This document shows, one piece after another, positions 19,057-29,210 of a stretch of 64,000 bases of DNA. The stretch is taken from assembly GCA_018398815.1 (NCBI GenBank), contig CM031622.1, positions 17,428,891 to 17,492,890 of the forward strand, written 5' to 3'. The stretch's first letter is position 1. Every line of letters starts with the position of its first letter. The stretch comes from Conus ventricosus (taxonomy: Eukaryota; Mollusca; Gastropoda; Neogastropoda; Conidae). The translations under genes were made by a program, and so were the position numbers. Under the pieces are notes generated by a model, which was given only the letters and a program-made list of their open reading frames with translations, searched no databases and was not told the origin of the DNA.

Positions 19057-22000
19057 AAACTCTGGATTAACAAACACACGTTTTGTGTTTGTTCTATCTA
19101 ATGACTTCTTTGTTACAACAGTTGTGTTGATCTCATGTAGATTAGATCGTAGTTTTACGTTGTCATGATGAAAAGTCTTATTGCCAAACAATGCTTCTTT
19201 GTAGTTGCCATGTGATATGTTTGACTGCACAACACTGCGAGATATTCCCTTTGCTTTCTTAATAATTTTCTCCTGGCTCGAAATACTGTACATTTTCGAC
19301 CTTAAACCAATAAACTCCTTAATTACCCCTCCAGATAATTCATCCTTCATCTTTCCTAAAACCTTCTTATTAACAGATGAATGCAAAGGCGAATCTTTAG
19401 GGTAATCGGACGTGTCGTACCATCCCGCATGCCCTTTAGCTACTTCTAATTCCATGTCTTTATAGATGTCTTCAGTAGGAATATCTATAACAAAACTGTC
19501 TGTATCTGTGTAAAGTACTCTGGACTCTGGATACAAGGGTTTAAAGTAGTCATAAAGAAATTCTAACATCAAAAGCTTTGATAATTCTAAAACGGTAAAC
19601 CCAATAAATACAGGTTTGTCTAATTTGACTTTCTTTTTTTTCATCATTATGCCGAAAAGCTGATCATGAAATCTTCTGAAGTCCTGATAATTAGGTTTTG
19701 AAGTTAGCTTAATTGCTTCGTTCTCTCTGGTGACCAATCTAACATCTTTACGCTTGTGCGGATTCTCCATAGTCTTTCCGAAACAGCTGTTGTTCATCAG
19801 CTTGAAAAAGTCTTTTTCTGAAGCATCTGTGGATTTAGTTCTAAGATCAGTGTTCTTCATGATGTATGGTTTCATGAACTGTTCTTGATCAAAAGCAATT
19901 ATGCGATGAACTGCTGCCAACTTCAGCCCATGTCTTAAATAAAATTGCAGAAGTCTGTAATGACAGACATAATTTTTTTGGCCCCGAAGATTAGGCACAA
20001 GTTTAGGTGGTTCTCTTGGATTTGTCTTTAGGCTTTCTGCTGCTAATGGGTAGTCATTATGCAGGTCATGGAGTTCATGAGGATATTCTAAATCAACTTC
20101 TAGAATGTATCCACGCTGTTGATCGGGCGTTAAACTGCTCAACCACTTTAATGCCTTTTGAATATTGTTCGGATTGTCTTCTGTGTACATTTAAAAGTTG
20201 CGTAATGGAAGTGATTGCGCCATTGCCCATCCATACAGATTGTTTGCATCTAAATACATGAGATAGTTAGACCTTTTACTCGGATCATAATCGTCCAAGT
20301 ATTTGTTGTTTGCTTTACAGTAATGATGCGACGCCATACTAATTCCTCCACGCAATCCGTTTTCAATCATCTGAATCATTGGTAGGTCAGACAATAAATC
20401 AATCTTTACTCCAGTAAACTTTAAGAAAGCATCCCAACTCATCCCGGGCGCAGAAATGTAATGCGCGGGATCCAGGCTATAATGTTTCATGCAGGTCTTT
20501 CTATAATTTTCAAAAATATCCGCCAACAAACATGTATCGGCCATCAAGTATGAGTCATGATAGTCTCCCATCGTTTTACACTCTAACTTCTGCCACGCAT
20601 CTTGAGCATGCTGGTAATCAGAATCGCTGACACCCTTTCCTCTAAGACTAGAAAAGAACGCGCCTTTAGGCGGAAGTGTATCTTCATCAAACCTTTCCCA
20701 ACTGTTCATGTACTCATAAGGATAAACGCCCTTTCTAACGAGTGTTGGGTCAAAATATTCTTCCGTTATTGGGCAGGACTTTAAGGACATAGCCAGTGAC
20801 TCTAATGAACCCATCATGTGCTGCATAGAGTCATAAAAAGACATGTTATTTAAAGTGAAACACATGTACTTTTCTGATGACTGTGCAATGCATGTTATCC
20901 TGAAGGCATCGTCTACTGCTTTCATTATAAGATGAGAGTCGTAACCCCGGAAGTTATGAAAGAAGATGGGAAGCTTCCATGTCTTTGGTTCAAACTTTAG
21001 TTGAAGATTGCATTTACTGTGCGATGCTCCTCTGAACTTTCCACTAATGTGATCATGGTCTTTTACTTTTGGATTGGCTTCTTCACTGAGTTCTAAACCG
21101 CAAATCCAACAATGTGTGGCTGATTTATACTGTTGTTGATCTTCAGGCGTCATTATGATTTCAGATAAATTCAGATTATTAGAACAATCGTTACGCACTT
21201 GCTGCATGCGTTCTAAGAAGTATTTTGCAGCATCTGGCCCTCTATACAATTCTGGTTTCGAATGGGCGCCATCCGACCTGACAATAACAAAGCAATGAAC
21301 AGATCTGATGATTACTCACAAAGGCTGTTTTCGGGAGTTTCTGAGGCGTTGGGCCTTATAAGGAACAATAAGCGACTCGAAGTCTGCGTAAACACGTATG
21401 GAGAATTTTGCAGCCGTTTCCAGTTCTTAAAACTAACTTTACTGCCTTCTGGGGGCGTAATTAGTTCCGTATTACAGTCAACTGGGCCGATACAATGTTT
21501 CTTATGTTCGCTTGCGGCTTGACAGATGGAACTCTTGTTAAACATTTTCTACAGAATTCTTGCTTAAGTCCTTGCTTTGAAGTTATGCCGCAATAATCTA
21601 CTCATTGTGCGTATTAATGTGTAATGCGGTAGCCCCGCTGGTGAAAACATCAGTAGTAAGTCAACATGATTTTTGTCTGGCTCGCCAATCGTTGGACTGT
21701 TCTTGGACACTTTAATCGGTTGTAGATTTGTTTCCTCATCCCATGTGTAGATATTGACAGTTATTGGTTTGTTTTGTTCTTCAAACTGATCAATTTGGTC
21801 TACACTAACAGGAAAGGACACCCCACTAAAGTTAAGATCATTGATGTAAGGTTCATAGTTAGATACTCTCTCTGCGTTTTTAGCAACGTGATGCAGCCTT
21901 GCGAGAACACACCACATAAAACATTTGTTGTCTGAATTCTTTATGTTTAGAACTGCTCTTTTCGCTACCAATGCTGGAGGTAGTGGAATGTAAGCCTTGC

Positions 22001-22418
22001 CTACAATCGGTGCATACTTAGCCTGTTTTAATCTGTATCTCTAAGACTTCGCCCTCTGACCAACCAGAGCCTCTCATTTGGCTTCTTCAGCGGCCACATC
22101 AAACTGTGTAAGCAGTTCGTCTGCCCAACCGGGTGTTTAAGTCATTAGAGGAAAGAATAGTCTGCTGTTTAGTTGAGACCCAGACTTCTAGGTTTTCTTC
22201 ATTTATTGTTACATAGTCGATTAAAACAGCTAACATTACTTTAACTGGCGGGTCTATGTTAGTTTACTTGGAACTTGAGAAATAGCATGAACAACGCTTG
22301 CCCGTACGCTTGCTGGATCAATGACTTCTAAATCAATATCATTCAGTGCTCTTGATAAACGCTCTCCCTCAAGCATTCCTTCAAACAATTCGTCTTGTCC
22401 TTCATATATTTTATCCAT
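19024..22418 (-). pseudogene. polB: Inner protein-primed family B DNA polymerase, frame-broken
   Basis: Full-length locus of about 1,130 codons from ATG 22418 to the stop at 19024. Domains in order: N-terminal region (VHAISQVP); exonuclease I region near 21400; Cys/His endonuclease VII-like segment (CWIC...KDHDHISGKFRG); Exo II (FHNFRGYDSHLI); Exo III (DYHDSYLMADTCLLADIF); polymerase motif A (YLDANNLYGWAM); motif B (FFKLMNNSCFGKTMEN); and motif C (YTDTDSF). Frame breaks occur near 22260-22000, 21555, 21290 and 20190, while all catalytic residues are visible. Protein-primed replication of linear ends is the expected role. Orientation is opposite to the outer copy relative to the integrase. Confidence 0.92.
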
Positions 22419-22468
22419 GTTGAGTTTCTTTTCTAACTCAAAATATTTATTTAAATTAAAAAAAATTC

Positions 22469-22595
22469 TTAATCAGAATTAATATCAACGGTCTTTTTGT
22501 GCTTGGACTCATAAACTAAAGTATAAACACCTTTTGGTGTTGTTAATGTGAGCTGTTTAGACAGAGTTTAATGTCTCGTTTATTTTTTTTAACAT
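22469..22595 (-). pseudogene. Possible very small gene (about 41 codons), one frame break
   Basis: ATG at 22595 (MLKKINETLNS) followed after a shift by a C-terminal part containing LTTPKGVYTLVYESKHKK, stop at 22469. It fills the gap between polymerase and the two-segment membrane gene and has a reasonable composition. No outer counterpart found. Confidence 0.3.
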
Positions 22596-22602
22596 TCCTT
22601 TT

Positions 22603-23165
22603 TTATCTGCTCGGCGTCTGGCTGTTGAGAAAAACTTGCCTCGCCTTTCTTTGAAGATCAAACTTTTGTCTTTTGTAGTCATCAAAATCGGCCTGTAAAC
22701 GATTAAATTCTTCGTCCGTGATGTTTGAGTCAACTAGCGCTTTATTTATTGTCAGTTTAAACGAACTAAGTTTAGCTGTTATTAGTTGAACCATAGCTGT
22801 GTGCTTTTGGAGTTTAGTTTTTAATTTTTTGCCAGCAGCACTTACAGCTAATGAACACAGGCCGAGAGCTAAGACAACCCGCCTAGAGGCAAAGCTGCGG
22901 GTGCACCAACACCTGTTGCTAAGAGGCCTACACTTGTTCCTGCTGATAGTGCACTTATAGTTGATGTTCCAGTATTAACATATGTTACAGCATTAAAGGC
23001 AGCAGAATACCTTCGTTTGGTTTTGCTGTATTTTGAAAGGTCCTGCTCTAGTTTTTGTTGCATTTGTGTAATGTTTGTTAATCTAAAGGTTTTTATGTCA
23101 GGGGCTATCTCTTCTCTTGGCTATCTGGCGCTGATAGGCACATTTGGATAAACCTGAACAGACAT
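22603..23165 (-). pseudogene. Protein with central glycine/alanine membrane segments, frame-broken
   Basis: Start at 23165. An N-terminal helix (MQQKLEQDLSKYSKTKRRYS) is followed by a hydrophobic Ser/Gly/Ala-rich stretch (SALSAGTSVGLLATGVGAPA) that could form one or two membrane helices, and a C-terminal charged coiled helix (DEEFNRLQADFDDYKRQKFD). The outer copy at 37051-37603 has the same three parts. Two or more frame breaks. Probably a virion or membrane protein; not assigned. Confidence 0.6.
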
Positions 23166-23189
23166 GCTTTTTATAAAATAAAAAATAAT

Positions 23190-24448
23190 TTAGTATTGTA
23201 TATCTTTTAATCTGTTATCTTGAATATCAGCGCGCATCATATATTAAAACAAATACACATTAAGCGGTTTATCGGCCTCTTTTTCTTTATCAATTTGAAT
23301 GTTTATTATGTCTCTAACAGTTCTCCCGCTTCCATGTAACCGATTATCCTCTGTCGACTTAGGTCAATCCATAACCGTATTTCGTTGTTAAATAATGATC
23401 AAGTCTAACACTGTGAAGATGCAGATCTTTAGACACAAGGTCAACTGTCGGATTTCTACACCTCCCGCCTCCAAACAGTTTTCTTATTTCATCAAAATGA
23501 TGATAAGGTTTAAGCCCGCTAGCGTAGATTTGGTTAGGACTGCCCTCAATTGTACATTGCACTTTCGTTATTTTAGGATTAACAAAATTTTCAGTTTGTC
23601 TTTGGAATGGTTCTTCATCTTCGCACAGCATAAATACCTTTAAGCGATCTTGCTGTGGCACTAAACTAAAATTCCATATAGTGTCTGCCTTGCTTTTAGG
23701 ATATTTAGAATGATGAATCACTCTTTCGTAATATATTGCTAATTTTGACTGATATTGTTGCTGGATCAACCTCGCTAAGTCAGGGTTGCTAACAGTGTCA
23801 AACTCTAACGAGATGTCAGAAATGCTGTACTTTGCTTCGGTGTCTGTAGATATAATAACATATTTGTGGTCATTAAAAGTTAGTTCATATGACATCTGTC
23901 TTTTAATGCTCCTTGAAAGTATGGGGCATGCGCTTTTAACAACTCAAAATCTAGGGGTATGAAAAAGCGATTTCCATACGCATAACTTACGGCTACAAAC
24001 CTTTTGCCGTCTTTAGCATCTTCAGCGCCTATTCTATGTTTTAGTGCTTCTTCATTTTCGATTCCTTGAAACGCAAAATCAGCTCTTTCATTCGCGGTTA
24101 GCCATAGATCAGAATAGGCTAAAAATATGTCTGCATTATGTAAAGAAAATATTTCTTGCCCCTCAAGTTTTATAGAAATTTTCTTACGATTGCCCGCCCC
24201 AGATTCTGTACAACTGTCCTGTTTGGGTCTGTTGTTGAAGCGAGTTCTATTTTGAAAGTAAGCCGCGCAGAGCCTGGCACAATCACTTCATCCGCTCCTA
24301 GGTCTGGAAATTTAACAGTAAGAATTTGATCCGCATCAATAGTAGATGGATTATTTGGAACAGTAATATTCCGCTTATTTCCCTTCACGCCAAAGGGCTC
24401 TTTCAGTCTTCTATGCGGGTCAAGAATTGAGCCATATGCTTGTGACAT
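23190..24448 (-). pseudogene. Putative major capsid protein (double jelly-roll type), frame-broken
   Basis: About 420 codons from ATG 24448. Conserved with the outer copy: N-terminus YGSILDPHRRLKEPFGVKG, then VKFPDLGADEVIVPGSARL; middle IPLDFELLKAHAPYFQGAL-type segment followed by YELTFND; and C-terminal YHHFDEIRKLFGGG. Length, position beside the packaging ATPase in the outer element and beta-rich character are what a Polinton/adintovirus capsid gene would show. The capsid identity is inferred from context and remembered family style, not proven. At least three frame breaks. Confidence 0.55.
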
Positions 24449-24484
24449 TTTTATGAAGCAAAATAAAAGTTAATTATTTAAAAC
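24449..24484. promoter_or_regulatory. 36-bp divergent start region
   Basis: Separates the minus-strand capsid-like start from the plus-strand start at 24485; A/T-only core with TTAATTATTTAAAACATG. The outer element keeps the same arrangement at 40428-40462. Confidence 0.45.
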
Positions 24485-25683
24485 ATGGCAGGCAGAGAAG
24501 GTGAAGATTATGATGTTCCTGATCCTGGAGACGACATGAGTGAAATGATCCCTTTGACACAGCATCGCTCAGCGCTCTCATTGCGGCGGAATTAACAGAA
24601 AGTAAGGTCAGATCATTTTACCAAAGCGTAGGCCAAGAACCTCCCGAATTTATAGACCCTAATGATTTTGAAGTAAAAGATGACCATTTGTTTGTAAGGA
24701 GCGATCAAGGACAACTGTTCAGCTTACAACTAAACCAGACCCATCAAAGTTTTTAAAAAAGAGTACAATTAGACAAAGACTCGGTGTGAGCGAACAAAAT
24801 CGCCTTGGCATTTCTAAACCAACATTAGATAGGGATGCAGTTGCTAAACTTCAAAACACACTACAAGAACTCCCGACAGATAACCAAATGCAAAACATGG
24901 AACTTAAAGAATTAAATCAATCGGCAGACGAATTAATAAATGCAATAGAAGCAGAAACCAGTTTTTCAGAAGAAACAGCATTAAAGACTATACGCGACTC
25001 ACCGCTACCCATGCGAGAAATAGCGGCCCTTGATCATGCTTTAAGAACCATTAGAGGCGAATTAACAAACAATTTAGCAAAACTGGGTGAAATAGATGAG
25101 CATATAAAAAGAGAAAAAGAAAAACTCGTTGAGGCTGATGACGCCAACTTAGGGCATAATATTAAAGAAAGAATAACCCAAAGACTAAAAGATCTTGAAC
25201 AAGAGAGATCAGCAAGACTAGAAGTGTTGTCTACTAACCGAAAACAATTGCGAACTCAGTAAATAGAATAAGAGAAACTATCCAAAGAATTTTATATGAA
25301 GACACACGCTAGCAGAACGAATCCGAACACTGTTTAGAGAGCAAGGAGTCACATTAGCAAGCGTTATAACGGCCTTAGGTTTTGCAATAAGTACACTGGT
25401 GATGGCTATTACAGGCGGCGGTGGTCCCGAGTCAGTGCCTCCACCGCCATCGCCTCCATCACCACCTGATAAATCATGGGTAAAAAAACAGCTTGATCAT
25501 CTTGCGGGTTTATTAAAAAAATTAGCCAGTAAAGCTATAGACTCTTTACCGGGTATATTAGGGGGTGTTGTTAGCTGGCTTTTGTCTACTGCAAGCAAAG
25601 TAGTTGGCTTTATGGCCGAGCACTTATGGGCCTTAGTTCTCTTAATAGTTGGGTTAATATTTAGTAAGATAAAGGCCGAGTAA
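24485..25683 (+). pseudogene. Long helical protein with proline hinge and C-terminal membrane spans
   Basis: About 400 codons, start MAGREGEDYDVPDPGDD. An acidic head, a long charged helical domain (24786-25262, intact there; LKTIRDSPLPMREIAALDHA), a hydrophobic span (TLASVITALGFAISTLVMAI), a PPPPSPPSPP hinge, then KSWVKKQLDHLAGLLKKLAS and a C-terminal hydrophobic end with WALVLLIVGLIF. Frame breaks near 24550, 24740 and 25263. The outer copy is 40463-41677. Proteins with this hinge and double-span end recur near Polinton-like genes in invertebrate genomes, as I recall. Possibly membrane-active virion protein; function unproven. Confidence 0.6.
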
Positions 25684-26866
25684 TCCTAGGCCAGTTAATC
25701 CAAGAACAAGTGCTGTCTTTTCATATTCATGGTCATCGCGAACAGAGTCCGGGTCTTCAACGGCCTTTGGGCTTTGGGCCACGGGGATTGGATGACTTAT
25801 TCTTGGGGAGTCATCTTGTTTGTTTACTGCTTGCAATATTACTGGCTCAGAATTTATTTCGTTTTTTCCGACTTTCTGTTCATTGCCTGCCACAAGGATT
25901 TCATTATTGTAGTTTATTATTGTTCCTATCTGGGAGCTGAGGTCAGAAGGCAGCATGTATAAACCAGTGCCAACAGCAAAGTCTACTTTCGATCTTGCGT
26001 ATTGTAAAACATTTTGGTATCTTTTAATGCTTGAAGGTAAATCAACTGTAGAATTAATGGCGTCCTCTAAATTTGCTAAGTATTGTTTTTGTGCGTCAAA
26101 GCCAGTAGAAGGATCAGTTATGCTCGATCTCGTTTGTGCTTGCGAGCCTAGCAAACACCAAACGTAAGTACGAACAGAGTCGTTTATTCGTTCTATTCCT
26201 GCTTTAGTTAGGCCCTTAGAAGTGTCTAAGATAAATGTTGTCCATGCTGTTTTATGCTCTTGCTCTATGGACCCGAGGTGAACAGCTGTGCCTGAAGAGA
26301 AAGATGTGTAAGGAGGATTCCAGTCATATTTATACTTTCTGTGCACGCCCCCAAAATAAGGGGTGCCTAGACCATGATTAAGATCCAACTTTTGTCTAAA
26401 GCCTTCCTTAACATTAATATTAAATTCGTTACAGATCCTTTCAAAAGCCTTCATGTCTATTCTGTTGCTGAATGGATTAAACGGTTTGTCATTTGGCAAT
26501 GGCGCTTGCAGTTCAGTCAAAATACGCCTGAAGGTGTAATAAAAATGAAATCTGTACACAGACCTCACCAAAGGATCAGGATGATTTAAATGATCAGCAT
26601 ACGACACTCCACACCCAGTTGATGCACAAAACACGGCAAAGTTTAACTGGTTCTGGTAAAACTGCATCGGATGACTGAACCACACTTTTGCGATGTTAGT
26701 CTTTTTTAATAGGGGGGTTAAGATATTTGTCCAATGGAGTACTCACCTTTTTATGAAAGGTGTCAGTCTGGGTCACAGAAATGTCAAGGGTGTCAGTTGT
26801 TATATTTTTAAGATTGTAGTGCGGCCCAACAGAATATTTTGCATCAGTATATTTGAATGCACTCAT
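25654..26866 (-). CDS. Conserved structural-type protein with C-terminal membrane anchor
   Basis: About 400 codons from ATG 26866; one frame break near 26690, otherwise open from 26685 to 25654. Segments: LDKYLNPPIKKD near residue 50, FYQNQLNFAVFCASTGCGVS, YADHLNHPDPLVRSVYRFHF, then YVWCLLGSQAQTRSSI and LYMLPSDLSSQIGTIINYNN, a polar linker and a terminal hydrophobic helix (LVLGLTGLGLLGLYLTKY). The outer copy (41648-42880) aligns throughout. Its stop overlaps the 3' end of the opposite gene by 30 bp, a geometry kept in the outer element. Not recognised as an enzyme; a minor virion protein is a reasonable guess. Confidence 0.65.
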
Positions 26867-26886
26867 TTTTATTTCGTTTAAAAATG
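26864..26886. promoter_or_regulatory. 17-bp divergent start region (CATTTTTA...TTTAAAAATG)
   Basis: The two start codons face away from each other with only 17 bases between. CATTTTTATTTCG on one side and GTTTAAAAATG on the other give each gene the TAAAAATG context. Any promoter must lie inside coding sequence or be shared. Confidence 0.5.
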
Positions 26887-27583
26887 TTTGTAACAATAAC
26901 AACCCAAGACCGTCCTTCGTTTTTAGAACATGCTATTGATAACAATTGCGGGGCCAGAATGGTTGCACTTCATGAAATATTTTACAAAGTCGTATGGTTT
27001 AATATAAGTGAATCCAAGGAGAATAATAAGATAAAAAGTTAATAATAAAGGACAATTAGTTTGCCAGTTAACCATACCTGATGGTTATTACGGGTTTTGC
27101 TCGCTAAAAGAAGCAATGAGTAACTTTGACATTACTCTCAAACTTAACAATGCAAATCTGAAAACAATGTTGACCTTTAAGCCTGAAGAAGAAGAAGTAG
27201 GGTACTATTTTGATAAAGAGCTAGCTAAAATGTTAGGCTTTACAACTGCCAATCGGTCCATTCATAGTTTTAGAGTTGCGCCAAACAAAACTACTTATGA
27301 GGGAGAAAATCCGCTCGATCTTGCATTACATTCATTACTCTATGTTCATTTGGACGAGCTGAGCACTGATGAAAACTTATATGATGGAAGACCCTCAACT
27401 GTTTTAAGAGCTCTGCCGTCAGGGAAAGCTGCATATTGCGATTATGAAATTATACAATTCCCTAATTTACAGTTTAAAAGATTAGTTTGTGGGAGGGTCG
27501 GATCATTTAATATAAAAATTGCAGACAAAACAGGGAAAGTCGTGAAATGTGATAACCTGCACATTGTTTTGGAAATAAAATAA
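26884..27583 (+). pseudogene. Conserved virion-type protein, one frame break
   Basis: Starts MFVTITTQDRPSFLEHAI at 26884; a frame break near 27035 precedes an open frame to 27583. Features: LHEIFYKVVWFNIS, then IPDGYYGFCSLKEAMSN, a beta-rich middle, LHSLLYVHLDELSTDENLYD and STVLRALPSGKAAYCDYEII, ending in a strand-rich DNLHIVLEIK. The pattern (short beta N-terminus, central Gly-Tyr-Tyr, C-terminal STVLR.LP) resembles a widespread family in metazoan Polinton-like loci, as I remember it; its exact role (possibly minor capsid) is unproven. Outer copy: 42914-43611. Confidence 0.6.
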
Positions 27584-27602
27584 TACGTTGTACTAAAAAA
27601 TA

Positions 27603-28441
27603 ATGTCGCGTGGGCCAGAAGAATCCGGAGTTACATTAGCGCCTGTGAGGTGTATAACTTTAGAATTAAAAGACCTTGCAGACGTTGCAGACTTTGAACA
27701 AAATGGCGAGATAGGCACTTTGTATGGTTTTGAGTACACTAAAGATGGTGATTATAAACGCAAAGAGGTTGGGCGACAACAAAAAGTTCCTAAACTAGAA
27801 CAGCTGCGCAATTTAGAAGCAAATAATGTTGGCCAGTATGAATATAAAATAGTTCGCAAACCTGACCTCAAATGGCACTTAGAACCATATTTAGAATGGG
27901 ACATAAAATTTGAATTCATAAGCCCATTTACATTTTTTAGCCCAAAAAAGTTTCAGAAAAGCATTCAACTCTGGCCCTTTACATGTAAGTCTTATGCCGG
28001 ACGACAATAGTCGGAAAGAAATTGAAATAACGCCGTATGGGAAAAAACAGTACATCCTCCACAGAAAAGAAACAGTTGTAAAAAAAGCTTCTACAAAATT
28101 ACAGTTCTTTCCAAGCAGAAAATTAGGAGACACGTTCACAATAATATTTGAAATTTCTGTCTTTAAAGATGTGGAGAGGGATGGGTTGTGGGCGTTAGTG
28201 ACGACCTTATAAAAGGAATTAATATTAGCTGGCAAAACTTAGACGTTAAACGCCTTACAGTTACCATCGTCGTTCTTCACAATGGTGAGGATATTAAGGT
28301 TATAACAACAAGCAACAAATCACTGTTGACTTAAATAGAAACAATCTTACAGAACTGAATTGGATTAATCTTACACATTTAGGCCTTATAGGGTTTTATT
28401 ATACTGAACAAGTTTTGACAGAGAGTATGATAAAAAAATAA
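27603..28441 (+). pseudogene. Conserved beta-rich protein, frame-broken
   Basis: Starts MSRGPEESGVTLAPVRCITL in a TAAAAAATAATG context, 19 bp after the previous stop. Contains YEYKIVRKPDLKWHLEPYLE, then after a break KKQYILHRKETVVKKASTKL, and near the end a GFYYTEQVLTESMI segment. The outer homolog lies on the opposite strand relative to its neighbours (37615-38456). Three frame segments. Function unknown; between structural-type genes and the ATPase, so likely late/virion. Confidence 0.55.
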
Positions 28442-28474
28442 TAACTGGATTAGATTAAATTCTGTTATAAAACT

Positions 28475-29087
28475 ATGGAGCAGTTAAACTTTATGACAAA
28501 AACCCCTCATTGTTCATTAATTTGTGGACAAACTGGTTGTGGAAAAAACAATATTTATCCTCAACCTGTTACAAACAGTTTATCGTTATAATTTTGATCA
28601 TATTGTAATTTTCTGCCCAACACTTAAATGGAACAAAGCATATCATGATAGAAGGTTTATATGGTCTGATGATAACATATTTTTAGTTAATCCTAGCAAT
28701 AAACTGAGTGAGTGTCTAGAACGCTTTTATAGATTGTTTGAGGGAACGCAGACGCTATTTATTATAGATGACTGTTCAGCAGAAAGAGACATTGTTAAAA
28801 AGAGAAACGCTTTGTCAAAACTAGCTTTCAGTGGAAGACATGCTGGGATAATTGTGTGGATTTTATGTCAAAAATATAACTCCGTTTTAAAAGACTTTAG
28901 AGAACAGTTAAAGACTGTAGTTTTATTTCACATGAAAGACAGAGATGCATTTGATGAATGTATGCGTGAAAATGATGTTATTGAAAATGATCAGGAAAAA
29001 CACAGAATTAAGCAAAAATTAAAATCTAAAAAGTTTAGTAAATTAGTATTGAAAACGGATAATCCTACACAGTATGTTTGTTTGTAG
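28475..29087 (+). pseudogene. Inner packaging-type (A32/FtsK-HerA-like) ATPase, one frame break
   Basis: Starts MEQLNFMTKTPHCSLICG at 28475. Walker A GQTGCGKT lies at about 28523-28547 and the frame breaks within the A-run just after it; the rest is open to 29087. HIVIFCPTLKWNKAYHDRRF, Walker B TLFIIDDCSAE, the downstream SGRHAGIIVWILCQKYNSVL sensor-like stretch and KTVVLFHMKDRDAFDE follow. This is the typical short Polinton/virophage-style genome-packaging ATPase. Its 3' end overlaps the right-end homology of the element; a partial inverted copy of that end is at about 14039-14133. Confidence 0.88.
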
Positions 29088-29123
29088 GGTCGTTATTTTT
29101 TGGTTATTGAAGTGTTACTTGTC

Positions 29124-29210
29124 AGAGAACGGAGAAATGCAGGTTCTAGAGTCGCCCGGTCGAAACTGGTTGAGACCGGGTGAGCTAGAACCTGCATTTC
29201 TCCGTTCTCT
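29124..29210. repeat. 87-bp hairpin terminus, inner right end
   Basis: Reverse complement of 13407-13493 including the asymmetric loop; ends exactly at the second ctctgc. Confidence 0.95.

Larger units (their letters stand above)
13407..29210. mobile_element. Inner Polinton-like element nested in the outer polymerase gene
   Basis: 15,804 bp with AGAGAACGG...CCGTTCTCT termini, perfect 6-bp duplication, 87-bp palindromic ends in inverted orientation, and its own polymerase, integrase, ATPase, putative capsid gene and accessory genes. Proteins are clearly homologous to the outer ones but well diverged, so this is a different lineage rather than a recent self-insertion. Several genes have single-base frame breaks. 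Gene order differs from the outer element. Confidence 0.93.

Noticed and set aside
19205..21522. Plus-strand ORFs at 19205-19405, 20007-20261, 20602-20784 and 21262-21522
   Set aside because: They are antisense shadows of the polymerase, which shows the conserved catalytic motifs.
25710..26589. Plus-strand ORFs within 25710-26589
   Set aside because: Antisense to the conserved gene 25654-26866.
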